A DNA stretch of 64,000 nt, from contig OX388350.1 in the NCBI GenBank assembly GCA_947579665.1, positions 88,121,152 to 88,185,151 of the forward strand, written 5' to 3'. A program made the translations under genes and the position numbers. Source of the DNA: Sympetrum striolatum (lineage: Eukaryota; Arthropoda; Insecta; Odonata; Libellulidae). Numbering within the stretch: position 1 is the first letter of the stretch; every line of letters starts with the position of its first letter. The notes under the pieces were generated by a model that was not told where the DNA came from, did not search any database, and was given only the letters and a program-made list of their open reading frames with translations. Below, piece by piece: positions 12,392 through 25,159 of the stretch.

Positions 12392-14010
12392 ATTAGTCGA
12401 AAAAAATTGAAATTTGGGTTAAACTTTCTGTTTTCGATGCTTTTTTAGATCATTTTTTATCAAAATCACGAAAACTAAGGACAATTAGTGGAAAAAAATT
12501 GAAAATTGGGTTAAAATTTCTATTTTAGATGCGTTTTTATATCATTTTTTATCAAAATCACGAAAACTAAGGCAAATTAGAGGAATAAAATTGAAATTTG
12601 GGTTAAAATTTCTTTTTTCGATGCTTTTTTAGATCGTTTTTTATTAAAATTACGAAAACTAAGTCAAAATAGAGGAAAAAAATTGGAATTTCGTTTAATA
12701 TTTCTGTTTTCATGCTTTTTTAGATCATTTTTTATCAAAATCACGAAAACTAAGGAAAAATAACGGAATAAAATTGTAATTCGGTTAAAATTTCAGTTGT
12801 CGATGCTTTTTTAGGTCATTTTTTATCAAAATCACGAAAACTAATGCAAATTAAACGAAAAAAATTGAAATTTGGGTTAAAATTTCTGTTTTCGATGCTT
12901 ATTTAGATCATTTTTTGTCAAAATAATGAAAACTAAGGCAAAAAAGAGGAAAAAAAATTGAAATTTCGGTTAAAATTTCATTTTTCGATGCTTTTTTAGA
13001 TCATTTTTTATCAAAAATCACGAAAACTAAGGCAAAATAGAGGAAAAAATTGAAATTTCGGTTAAAATTTCATTTTTCGATGCTTTTTTAGATAATTTTT
13101 TATCAAAATCACGAAAACTAAGGCAAAATAGAGGAAAAAAATTGAAATTTTGGTTAAAATTGCTATTTTCGATGCTTTTTATGATCATTTTTTATCAAAA
13201 TCACAAAAACTAAGGCAAAATAGAGGAAAAAAATATAAATTCGGTTGAAAAATCAGTTTTCGATGCTTTTTTAGGTAATTTTTTTACAAAATCACGAAAA
13301 CTAAGGCATAATAGAGGCAAAATTGAAATTTCGGTTAAAATTTCTGTTTTAGATGCTTTTATAGATAATTTTTTATCAAAATCACGAAAACTGAGGCAAA
13401 TTAAAGGAAAAAAATTGAAATTTGGGTTAAAATTTCTGTTTTCTATGCTTTTTTAGATCATTTATTGTCAAAATCACGAAAAGTAAGGCAAAACAGAGGA
13501 AAAAAATTGAAATTTTGGTTAAAATTTATGTTTTCGATGCTTTTTTAGATCATTTTTTATCAAAATCACGAAAACTAAGGCAAATTAAAGGAAAAAAATT
13601 GAAATTTCGGTTAAAATTGCTATTCTCGATGCTTTTTTTGATCATTTTTTATCAAAATCACGAAAACTAAGGGAAATTAGAGGAAAAAATTGAAATTTCG
13701 TTTATAATTTCTGTTTTCCTTCTTTTTTAGATCATTTTTTATCAAAATCACGAAAACTAAGGAAAAATAAAGGAATAAAATTGAAATTCGGTTAAAATTT
13801 CAGTTTTCGATGCTTTTTTAGGTCATTTTTTATCAATGTCACGAAAACTAAGGGAAATTAGAGGAAAAAATTGAAATTTCGGTTAAAATTTCTGTTTTGG
13901 ATGCTTTTTTTGGTCATTTTTTATCAAAATCACGAAAACTTAGGCAAAATAGAGGAAAAATTTGAAATTTCGGTTAAAATTTCTGTTTTCGATGCTTTTT
14001 TAGATCATTT
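12392..14010 (+). repeat. 1.6 kb higher-order block, copy 3
   Basis: Same monomer series as at 1, 4,819 and 23,067, at an offset of 7,573 from copy 2. It lies inside duplication unit B. Confidence 0.92.
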
Positions 14011-15057
14011 TTTATCAAAATCACGAAAACTAAGGCAAAATAGAGGAAAAAATTGAAATTTCTGTTTTCGAAGCTTTTTTAGATCATTTTTTATCAAAAT
14101 CACTAAATTAAGGCAAAATAGAGGAAAAAAATTGAAATTTAGGTTAAAATTGCTGTCTTCGATGCTTTTTAGATCATTTTTTATCAAAATCACGAAAACT
14201 AAGGCAAATTAGATGAAAAATATTGAAATTTCGGTTAAAATTGCTGTTTTCAATGCTTTTATTGATCATTTTTTATCAAAATCACGAAAACTATGGGAAA
14301 TTAGAGGAAGAAAATTGAAATTTCGGTTAAAATATCATTTTTCGATGTATATTTAGATAAATTTTTATCGAAATCACGAAAACTAAGGACAATTAGTGGA
14401 AAAAAATTGAAAATTGGGTTAAAATTTCTATTTTCGATGCTTTTTTGGGTCATTTTTTATCAAAATCACGAAAACTAAGGCAAATTAGAGGAAAAAAATT
14501 GAAATTTGGGTAAAAATTTCTGTTTTCGATGCTTTTTTAGATCGTTTTTTATCAAAATCACGAAAACTAAGGCAAAAAAGAGGAAAAAATTGAAATTTCT
14601 GTTTTCGAAGCTTTTTTAGATCATTTTTTATCAAAATCACTAAATTAAGGCAAAATAGAGGAAAAAAATTGAAATTTAGGTTAAAATTGCTGTTTTCGAT
14701 GCTTTTTAGATCAGTTTTTATCAAAATCACGAAAACTAAGGCAAATTAGATGAAAAATATTGAAATTTCGGTTAAAATTGCTGTTTTCAATGCCTTTATT
14801 GATCGTTTTTTATCAAAATCACGAAAATCTAAGGCAAAATAGAGGAAAAAAAATGAAATTTCGGTTAAAAGTTCTGTTTTCGATGATTTTTTAGATCATT
14901 TTTTATCAAAATCACGAAAACTAAGTCAAAGTAGGGGAAAAAATGAAATTTCGTTTATAATTTCTGTTTTCGATGCTTATTTAGATCATTTTTTGTCAAA
15001 ATCACGAAAACTAAGGCAAAAAAGAGGAAAAAAGTTGAAATTTCGGTTAACATTTCT

Positions 15058-17068
15058 GTTATGGATGCTTTTTTTGTTCAATTTTTATCAAAATCACGAA
15101 AACTAAGGCAAAATAGAGGAAAAATTTGAAATTTCGGTTAAAATTTCTGTTTTCGATGCTTATTTAGATAATTTTTTGTCAAAATCACGAAAACTCACGC
15201 AAAACAGAGGAAAAAAATTGAAATTTCGGTTAAAATTTCATTTTCCGATGCTTTTTTAGATTATTTTCTATCAAAATCACGAAAACTAAGGCAAAGTAGA
15301 GGAAAAAAATTGAAACTTCGGTTAAAGTTTCTTTTTTCTTTGCTTTTTTAGATAATTTTTTATCAAAATAACGAAAACTAAGGCTAATTAGAGGAAAAAA
15401 ATTGAAATATCGGTTAAAATTTCTATTTTAAAGCTTTTTTAGATCATTTTTTATCAAAATCATGAAAACTAAGGCAAATTAGAAGAAAAAAATTGAAATT
15501 TTGGTTAAACTTTATTTTTTCGATGCTTTTTTAGATCCTTTGTTATCAAAATGACGAAAACTAAGGCAAAATAGAGGAAAAAATTGAAATTTCGGTTAAA
15601 ATTTCTGTTTTCGATGTATTTTTAGATAATTTTTTATCAAAATCACGAAAACTAAGGACAATTAGTGGAAAAAAATTGAAATTTGGGTTAAAATTTCTGT
15701 TTTCGATACTTTTTTAGATCATTTTTTGTCAAAATCACGAAAGCGAAGGCAAAACAGAGGAAAAAAATTGAAATTTTTGTTAAAATTTCATTTTTCGATG
15801 CTTTTTTAGATCATTTTTTGTCAAAATCACGAAAACATGGGCGAAACAGAGTGAAAACAAATTGAAATTTCGGTAAAAATTTCATTTTCCGATGCTTTTT
15901 TAGATCATTTTTTATCAAAATCACGAATACTAAGGCAAAATAGAGGAAAAAAATTGAAATTTCGGTTAAAATTGCTATTTTCGATGCTTTTTTTGATCAT
16001 TTTTTATCAAAATCACGAAAACTAAGGGAAATTAGAGGAAAAAATTGAAATTTCGGTTAAAATTTCTGTTGTGGATGCTTTTTTTGTTCATTTTTTATCA
16101 AAATCACGAAAAATAAGGAAAAATAGAGAAAAAATTTGAAATTTCGGTTAAAATTTCTGTTTTCGATGCTTTTTTAGATCATTTTTATCAAATTCACGAA
16201 AACTAAGGCAAAATAGAGGAAAAAATTGAAATATCGGTTAAAATTTCTGTTTTCGAAGCATTTTTAGATCATTTTTTATCAAAATCAAGAAATTAAGGCA
16301 AAATAGAGGAAAAAAATTGAAATTTAGGTTAAAATTGCTGTTTTCGATTCTTTTTAGATCATTTTTTATCAAAATCACGAAAACTAAGGCAAACTAGATG
16401 AAAAATTGAAATTTCGGTTAAAATTGCTGTTTTCGATGATTTTTTAGATCATTTTTTATCAAAATAACGAAAACTAAGTCAAAATAGAGGAAAAAAATTG
16501 AAATTTCGTTTATAATTTCTGTTTTCATGCTTTTTTAGATCATTTTTTATCAAAATCACGAAAACTAAGGAAAAATAAAGGAATAAAATTGAAATTCGGT
16601 TAAAATTTCAGTTTTCGATGCTTTTTTAGGTCATTTTTTATCAAAATCACGAAAACTAATGCAAATTAAAGGAAAAAAATTGAAATTAGGGTTAAAATTT
16701 CTGTTTTCGATGCTTATTTAGATCATTTTTTGTCAAAATCACGAAAACTAAGGCAAAACAGAGTAAAAAAATTGAAATTTCGGTTAAAATTTAATTTTCC
16801 GATCCTTTTTTAGATCATTTTTTATCAAAATCCCGAAAACTAAGGCAAAATAGAGGATAAAATATAAATTTCGGTTAAATTTTTTGTTTTCGATGCTTTT
16901 TTAGATCAATATTTATCAAAATTACGAAAACTAAGGCAAAATAGAGGAAAAAAATTGAAATTTCGGTTAAAATTGCTATTTTCGATACTTTTTTTGATCA
17001 TTTTTTATCAAAATCACGAAAACTATGGGAAATTAGAGGAAAAAATTGAAATTTCGGTTAATATTTCT
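15058..17068 (+). repeat. 2.01 kb higher-order unit, unit B copy 1
   Basis: The GTTATGGATGC marker is at 15,058 and its derivative GTTATTGATGC at 17,069, a spacing of 2,011 bp. It corresponds to 7,491-9,501 in unit A. Confidence 0.9.
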
Positions 17069-19079
17069 GTTATTGATGCTTTTTTTGTTCAATTTTTATC
17101 AAAATCACGAAAACTAAGGCAAAATAGAGGAAAAATTTGAAATTTCGGTTAAAATTTCTTTTTTCGATGCTTATTTAGATAATTTTTTGTCAAAATCACG
17201 AAAACTCACGCAAAACAGAGGAAAAAAATTGAAATTTCGGTTAAAATTTCATTTTCCGATGCTTTTTTAGATCATTTTTTATCAAAATCACGAAAACTAA
17301 GGCAAAGTAGAGGAAAAAAATTGAAACTTCGGTTAAAGTTTCTTTTTTCTTTGCTTTTTTAGATAATTTTTTATCAAAATAACGAAAACTTAGGCTAATT
17401 AGAGGAAAAAAATTGAAATATCGGTTATAATTTCTATTTTGATGCTTTTTTATATCATTTTTTATCAAAATCATGAAAACTAAGGCAAATTAGAAGAAAA
17501 AAATTGAAATTTTGGTTAAACTTTATTTTTTCGATGCTTTTTTAGATCCTTTGTTATCAAAATGACGAAAACTAAGGCAAAATAGAGGAAAAAATTGAAA
17601 TTTCGGTTAAAATTTCTGTTTTCGATGTATTTTTAGATAATTTTTTATCAAAATCACGAAAACTAAGGACAATTAGTGGAAAATAATTGAAATTTGGGTT
17701 AAAATTTCTATTTTCGATACTTTTTTAGATCATTTTCTGTCAAAATCACGAAAGCGAAGGCAAAACAGAGGAAAAAAATTGAAATTTTTGTTAAAATTTC
17801 ATTTTTCGATGCTTTTTTAGATCATTTTTTGTCAAAATCACGAAAACATAGGCGAAACAGAGTAAAAACAAATTGAAATTTCGGTAAAAATTTCATTTTC
17901 CGATGCTTTTTAGATCATTTTTTATCAAAATCACGAAAACTAAGGCAAAATAGAGGAAAAAAATTGAAATTTCGGTTAAAATTGCTATTTTCGATGCTTT
18001 TTTTGATAATTTTTTATCAAAATCACGAAAACTAAGGGAAATTAGAGGAAAAAATTGAAATTTCGGTTAAAATTTCTGTTGTGGATGCTTTTTTTGTTCA
18101 TTTTTTATCAAAATCACGAAAAATAAGGAAAAATAGAGAAAAAATTTGAAATTTCGGTTAAAATTTCTGTTTTCGATGCTTTTTTAGATCATTTTTATCA
18201 AATTCACGAAAACTAAGGCAAAATAGAGGAAAAAATTGAAATATCGGTTAAAATTTCTGTTTTCGAAGCATTTTTAGATCATTTTTTATCAAAATCACGA
18301 AATTAAGGCAAAATAGAGGAAAAAAATTGAAATTTAGGTTAAAATTGCTGTTTTCGATGCTTTTTAGATCATTTTTTATCAAAATCACGAAAACTAAGGC
18401 AAACTAGATGAAAAAATTGAAATTTCGGTTAAAATTGCTGTTTTCGATGATTTTTTAGATCATTTTTTATCAAAATAACGAAAACTAAGTCAAAATAGAG
18501 GAAAAAAATTGAAATTTCGTTTATAATTTCTGTTTTCATGCTTTTTTAGATCATTTTTTATCAAAATCACGAAAACTAAGGAAAAATAAAGGAATAAAAT
18601 TGAAATTCGGTTAAAATTTCAGTTTTCGATGCTTTTTTAGGTCATTTTTTATCAAAATCACGAAAACTAATGCAAATTAAAGGAAAAAAATTGAAATTTG
18701 GGTTAAAATTTCTGTTTTCGATGCTTATTTAGATCATTTTTTGTCAAAATCACGAAAACTAAGGCAAAACAGAGTAAAAAAATTGAAATTTCGGTTAAAA
18801 TTTAATTTTCCGATCCTTTTTTAGATCATTTTTTATCAAAATCACGAAAACTAAGGCAAAATAGAGGATAAAATATAAATTTCGGTTAAATTTTTTGTTT
18901 TCGATGCTTTTTTAGATCAATTTTTATCAAAATTACGAAAACTAAGGCAAAATAGAGGAAAAAAATTGAAATTTCGGTTAAAATTGCTATTCTCGATACT
19001 TTTTTTGATCATTTTTTATCAAAATCACGAAAACTAAGGGAAATTAGAGGAAAAAATTGAAATTTCGGTTAACATTTCT
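17069..19079 (+). repeat. 2.01 kb higher-order unit, unit B copy 2
   Basis: Marker spacing is again 2,011 bp, with the next GTTATGG at 19,080. It corresponds to 9,502-11,513 in unit A. Confidence 0.9.
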
Positions 19080-19500
19080 GTTATGGATGCTTTTTTTGTT
19101 CAATTTTTATCAAAATCACGAAAACTAAGGCAAAATAGAGGAAAAATTTGAAATTTCGGTTAAAATTTCTGTTTTCGATGCTTTTTTAGATCATTTTTTA
19201 TCAAAATCACGAAAACTAAGGCAAAATAGAGGAAAAAATTGAAATTTCGGTTAAAATTTCTGTTTTCGAAGCTTTTTTAGATCATTATTTATCAGAATCA
19301 CGAAATTAAGGCAAAATAGAGGAAAAAAATTGAAATTTAGGTTAAAATTGCTGTTTTCGATGCTTTTTAGATCATTTTTTATCATAATCACGAAAACTAA
19401 GGTAAATTAGATGAAAATAAATTGAAATTACGGTTAAAATTGCTATTTTCGATGCTTTTATTGATCATTTTTTATCAAAATCACGAAATCTAAGGGAAAT

Positions 19501-22500
19501 TAGAGGAAAAAAATTGAAATTTCGGTTAAAATTGCTGTTTTCGATGTTTTTTTAGATCATTGTTTATCAAAATCACGAAAACTAAGGCAAATTAGATGAA
19601 AAATATTGAAATTTCGGTTAAAATTTCTGTTTTCATGCTTTTTTAGATCATTTTTTATCAAAATCACGAAAACTAAGGCAAATTAGATGAAAAATATTGA
19701 AATTTCGGTTAAAATTGCTGTTTTCGATGCTTTTATTGATCATTTTTTATCAAAATCACGAAAACTAAGGGAAATTATAGGAAAAAAATTGAAATTTCGG
19801 TTAAAATATCTGTTTTCGATGTATATTTAGATAATTTTTTATCAAAATCACGAAAACTAAGGACAATTAGTGCTAAAAAATTGAAAATTGGGTTAAAATT
19901 TCTATTTTCGATTCTTTTTTGGATTATTTTTTATCAAAATCACGAAAACTAAGGCAAAATAGAGGATAAAATTGAAATTTCGGTTAAAATTTTTGTTTTC
20001 GATGCTTTTTTAGATCATTTTTTATCAAAATTACGAAAACTAAGGCAAAATAGAGGAAGAAAATTGAAATTTCGGTTAAAATTGCTATTTTCGATACTTT
20101 TTTTGATCATTTTTTATCAAAATCACGAAAACTAAGGGAAATTAGAGGAAAAAATTGAAATTTCGGTTAACATTTCTGTTATAGATGCTTTTTTTGTTCA
20201 TTTTTTATCAAAATCACGAAAACTAAGGAAAAATAGAGGAAAAATTTGAAATTTTGGTTAAAATTTCTGTTTTCGATGCTTTTTTAGATCATTTTTTATC
20301 AAAATCACGAAAACTAAGGCAAACTAGAGGAAAAAATTGAAATTTCGGTTAAAATTTCTGTTTTCGAAGCTTTTTTAGATCATTATTTATCAGAATCACG
20401 AAATTAAGGCAAAATAGAGGAAAAAAATTGAAATTTAGGTTAAAATTGCTGTTTTCGATGCTTTTTAGATCATTTTTATCATAATCACGAAAACTAAGGC
20501 AAATTAGACGAAATTAAATTGAAATTACGGTTAAAATTGCTGTTTTCGATGCTTTTATTGATCATTTTTTATGAAAATCACGAAAACAAAGGGAAATTAG
20601 AGGAAAAAAATTGAAATTTCGGTTAAAATTGCTGTTTTCGATGCTTTTATTGATCGTTTTTTATCAAAATCAAGAAAACTAATGCAAATTAAAGGAAAAA
20701 ATATAAATTATGTTTATAATTTCTGTTTTCATGCTTTTTTAGATCATTTTTTATCAAAATCACGAAAACTAAGGAAAAATAGAGGAAAAAATTGAAATTT
20801 CGGTTAAAATATCTGTTTTCGATGCTTTTTTAGATCATTTTTTATCAAAATCACGAAAACTAAGGCAAAATAGAGGAAAAAATTGAAATTTCGGTTAATA
20901 TTTCTGTTTTCGAAGCTCTTTTAGATCATTTTTTATCAAAATCACTAAATTAAGGCAAAATAGAGGAAAAAAATTGAAATTTAGGTTAAAATTGCTGTTT
21001 TCGATGCTTTTTAGATCATTTTTTATCAAAATCACTAAAACTAAGGCAAATTAGATGAAAAATATTGAAATTTCGGTTAAAATTGCTGTTTTCGATGCTT
21101 TTATTGATCATTTTTTATCAAAATCACGAAAACTAAGGGAAATTAGAGGAAAAAAATTGAAATTTCGGTTAAAATATCTGTTTTCGATGTATATGTAGAT
21201 AATGTTTTATCAAAATCACGAAAACTAAGGACAATTAGTGGAAAAAAACTGAAAATTGGGTTAAAATTTCTATTTTCGATGCTTTTTTGGATCATTTTTT
21301 ATCAAAATCACGAAAACTAAGGCAAATTAGGGGAAAAAAATTGAAATTTGGGTTAAAATTTCTGTTTTCGATGCTTTTTTAGATCGTTTTTTATCAAAAT
21401 CACAAAAATCTAAGGCAAAATAGAGGAAAACATTGAAATTTCGGTTAAAATTTCTGTTTTCGAAGCTTTTTCAGATCATTTTTTATCAAAATCACTAAAT
21501 TAAGGCAAAATAGAGGAAAAATTTGAAATTTCGGTTAAAATTTCTGTTTTCGATGCTTTTTAGATCATTTTTTATCAAAATCACGAAAACTAAGGCAAAT
21601 TAGATGAAAAATATTGAAATTTCGGTTTAAAATTTCTGTTTTCATGCTTTTTTAGATCATTTTTTATCAAAATCACGAAAACTAAGGCAAAATAGAGGAA
21701 AAAAATTGAAATTTTCGGTTTAAATTGCTATTTTCGAAATTTTTTTTTGATCATTTTTTATCAAAATCACGAAAACTAAGGGAAATTAGAGGAAAAAATT
21801 GAAATTTCGGTTAACATTTCTGTTATGGATGCTTTTTTAGTTCATTTTTTATCAAAAGCACGTAAACTAAGGAAAAATAGAGGAAAAAATTTGAAATTTT
21901 GGTTAAAATTTCTGTTTTCGATGCTTTTTTAGATCATTTTTTATCAAAATCACGAAAACTAAGCAAAATAGAGGAAAAAAATTGAAATTTCGGTTAAAAT
22001 TTCTGTTTTCGAAGCTTTTTTAGATCATTATTTATCAAAATCACTAAATTAAGGCAAAATAGAGGAAAAAAATTGAAATTTAGGTTAAAATTTAATTTTC
22101 CGATCCTTTTTTAGATCATTTTTTTATCAAAATCACGAAAACTAAGGCAAAATAGAGGATAAAATATAAATTTCGGTTAAATTTTTTGTTTTCGATCTTT
22201 TTTAGATCAATTTTTATCAAAATTACGAAAACTAAGGCAAAATAGAGGAAAAAAATTGAAATTTCGGTTTTAAAATTGCTATTTTCGATACTTTTTTTTG
22301 ATCATTTTTTATCAAAATCACGAAAACTAAGGGAAATTAGAGGAAAAAATTGAAATTTCGGTTAACATTTCTGTTATGGATGCTTTTTTTTGTTCAATTT
22401 TTATCAAAATCACGAAAACTAAGGCAAAATAGAGGAAAAATTTGAAATTTCGGTTAAAATTTCTGTTTTCGATGCTCTTTTAGATCATTTTTTATCAAAA

Positions 22501-23066
22501 TCACGAAAACTAAAGCAAAATACAGGAAAAAATTGAAATTTCGGTTAAAATTTCTGTTTTCGAAGCTTTTTTAGAGCATTATTTATCAGAATCAGGAAAT
22601 TAAGGCAAAATAGAGGAAAAAAATTGAAATTTAGGTTAAAATTGCTGTTTTCGATGCTTTTTAGATCATTTTTTATCAAAATCACGAAATCTAAGGGAAA
22701 TTAGAGGAAAAAAAATTGAAATTTCGGTTAAAATTGCTGTTTTCGATGTTTTTTTAGATCATTTTTTATCAAAATCACGAAAACTAAGGCAAATTAGATG
22801 AAAAATATTGAAATTTCGGTTAAAATTTCTGTTTTCATGCTTTTTTAGATCATTTTTTATCAAAATCATGAAAACTAAGGAAAATTAGATGAAAAATATT
22901 GAAATTTCGGTTAATATTGCTGTTTTCGATGCTTTTATTGATCATTTTTTAGCAAAATCACGAAAACTAAGGGAAATTATAGGAAAAAAATTGAAATTTC
23001 GGTTAAAATATCTGTTTTCGATGTATATTTGATAATTTTTTATCAAAATCACGAAAACTAAGGACA
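19501..23066 (+). repeat. Domain III: shorter higher-order spacing
   Basis: The rare TCGATGTATAT monomer recurs with its GTATAT at 19,821, 21,189 and 23,023. The spacings are 1,368 and 1,834 bp, about 15 and 20 monomers. A GTTAT(A/G)GATGC marker recurs near 20,178, 21,822 and 22,375. The copies differ more among themselves than those of domain II. No other feature was seen. Confidence 0.75.
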
Positions 23067-24790
23067 ATTAATCGAAAAAAAATTGAAATTTGGGTTAAAA
23101 TTTCTGTTTTCGATGCTTTTTTAGATCATTTTTTATCAAAATCACGAAAACTAAGGACAATTAGTGGAAAAAAAATTGAAAATTGGGTTAAAATTTCTAT
23201 TTTAGATGCGTTTTTTATATCATTTTTTATCAAAATCACGAAAACTAAGGCAAATTAGAGGAATAAAATTGAAATTTGGGTTAAAATTTCTTTTTTCGAT
23301 GCTTTTTAGATCGTTTTTTATTAAAATTACGAAAACTAAGTCAAAATAGAGGAAAAAAAATTGGAATTTCGTTTAATATTTCTGTTTTCATGCTTTTTTA
23401 GATCATTTTTTATCAAAATCACGAAAACTAAGGAAAAAATAACGGAATAAAATTGTAATTCGGTTAAAATTTCAGTTGTCGATGCTTTTTTTAGGTCATT
23501 TTTTATCAAAATCACGAAAACTAATGCAAATTGAACGAAAAAAATTGAAATTTGGGTTAAAATTTCTGTTTTCGATGCTTATTTAGATCATTTTTTGTCA
23601 AAATCATGAAAACTAAGGCAAAAAAGAGGAAAAAAAAATTGAAATTTCGGTTAAAATTTCATTTTTCGATGCTTTTTTAGATCATTTTTTTATCAAAAAT
23701 CACGAAAACTAAGGCAAAATAGAGGGAAAAAATTGAAATTTCGGTTAAAATTTCATTTTTCGATGCTTTTTTAGATAATTTTTTATCAAAATCACGAAAA
23801 CTAAGGCAAAATAGAGGAAAAAAATTGAAATTTTGTTAAAATTGCTATTTTCGATGCTTTTTATGATCATTTTTTATCAAAATCACAAAAACTAAGGCAA
23901 AATAGAGGAAAAAAAATATAAATTCGGTTGAAAAAATCAGTTTTCGATGCTTTTTTAGGTAATTTTTTATCAAAATCACGAAAACTAAGGCATAATAGAG
24001 GCAAAATTGAAATTTCGGTTAAAATTTCTGTTTTAGATGCTTTTATAGATAATTTTTTATCAAAATCACGAAAACTGAGGCAAATTGAAGGAAAAAAAAT
24101 TGAAATTTGGGTTAAAATTTCTGTTTTCTATGCTTTTTTAGATCATTTATTGTCAAAATCACGAAAAACTAAGGCAAAACAGAGGAAAAAAATTGAAATT
24201 TTGGTTTAAAATTTATGTTTTCGATGCTTTTTTAGATCATTTTATATCAAAATCACGAAAACTAAGGCAAATTAAGGAAAAAAATTGAAATTTCGGTTAA
24301 AATTGCTATTCTCGATGCTTTTTTTGATCATTTTTTATCAAAATCACGAAAACTAAGGGAAATTAGAGGAAAAAATTGAAATTTCGTTTATAATTTCTGT
24401 TTTCCTTCTTTTTTAGATCATTTTTTATCAAAATCACGAAAACTAAGGAAAAATAAAGGAATAAAATTGAAATTCGGTTAAAATTTCAGTTTTCGATGCT
24501 TTTTTAGGTCATTTTTTATCAATGTCACGAAAACTAAGGGAAATTAGAGGAAAAAATTGAAATTTCGTTTAAAATATCTGTTTTGGATGCTTTTTTTGGT
24601 CATTTTTTATCAAAATCACGAAAACTTAGGCAAAATAGAGGAAAAATTTGAAATTTCGGTTAAAATTTCTGTTTTCGATGCTTTTTTAGATCATTTTTTA
24701 TCAAAATCACGAAAACTAAGGCAAAATAGAGGAAAAAATTGAAATTTCTGTTTTCGAAGCTTTTTTAGATCATTTTCTATCAAAATCACG
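23067..24790 (+). repeat. 1.6 kb higher-order block, copy 4
   Basis: Same series as copies 1-3, starting at ATTAATCG instead of ATTAGTCG. It carries many extra single bases in A and T runs relative to the other copies (for example near 23,170, 23,210, 23,430, 23,487 and 23,690), and a private ATTGAACG where the others read ATTAAACG. Confidence 0.88.
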
Positions 24791-24959
24791 AAAACTAAGG
24801 AAAAATAACGGAATAAAATTGTAATTCGGTTAAAATTTCAGTTGTCGATGCTTTTTTTAGGTCATTTTTTATCAAAATCACGAAAACTAATGCAAATTGA
24901 ACGAAAAAAATTGAAATTTGGGTTAAAATTTCTGTTTTCGATGCTTATTTAGATCATTT
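24790..24959 (+). repeat. Restart of an earlier segment just before the gap
   Basis: From about 24,790 the sequence repeats 23,420-23,592 at an offset of 1,366 bp. It shares the private ATTGAACG variant of copy 4 and then runs into the N gap. Either a true local duplication of 15 monomers or an assembly join would produce this. Confidence 0.8.
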
Positions 24960-25159
24960 NNNNNNNNNNNNNNNNNNNNNNNNNNNNNNNNNNNNNNNNN
25001 NNNNNNNNNNNNNNNNNNNNNNNNNNNNNNNNNNNNNNNNNNNNNNNNNNNNNNNNNNNNNNNNNNNNNNNNNNNNNNNNNNNNNNNNNNNNNNNNNNNN
25101 NNNNNNNNNNNNNNNNNNNNNNNNNNNNNNNNNNNNNNNNNNNNNNNNNNNNNNNNNNN
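24960..25159. other. Assembly gap, exactly 200 N
   Basis: A run of exactly 200 N lies inside the satellite. A round 200 is a conventional scaffolding placeholder, so the true missing length is unknown and may be far more than 200 bases. Sequence right of the gap matches 30,841 onward, while sequence left of it repeats part of 23,420-23,600. Any frame drawn across the gap is meaningless. Confidence 0.99.

Larger units (their letters stand above)
12009..19500 (+). repeat. 7.57 kb segmental tandem duplication, unit B
   Basis: This follows unit A in order, including the 1.6 kb block and both 2.01 kb units. It carries one extra monomer near 19,165-19,256 relative to unit A. The match is lost near 19,500, where unit A reads GAGTAAAA and this copy GAGGAAAA. 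Confidence 0.92.
1..24959 (+). repeat. AT-rich satellite array, part 1 (about 91-92 bp monomer)
   Basis: Head-to-tail monomers run without a break from the window edge to the N gap, all in the same orientation. Each begins near GAGGAAAAAAATTG, followed by GAAATTTCGGTTAAAATTTC, then TTTTCGATGCTTTTTTAGATC, whose final TAG is the usual stop in one frame, then ATCAAAATCACGAAAACTAA and GGCAAAATA. The consensus has about 23 G/C in 92 bases. Monomers differ by substitutions and homopolymer length, which lets larger duplicated blocks be traced. No transposon or gene interrupts this part apart from a short insertion near 2,561. The family is not one I recognise by name. Tandem satellites of this kind typically form centromeric, pericentromeric or subtelomeric heterochromatin, but the sequence alone does not show which. 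Confidence 0.97.
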
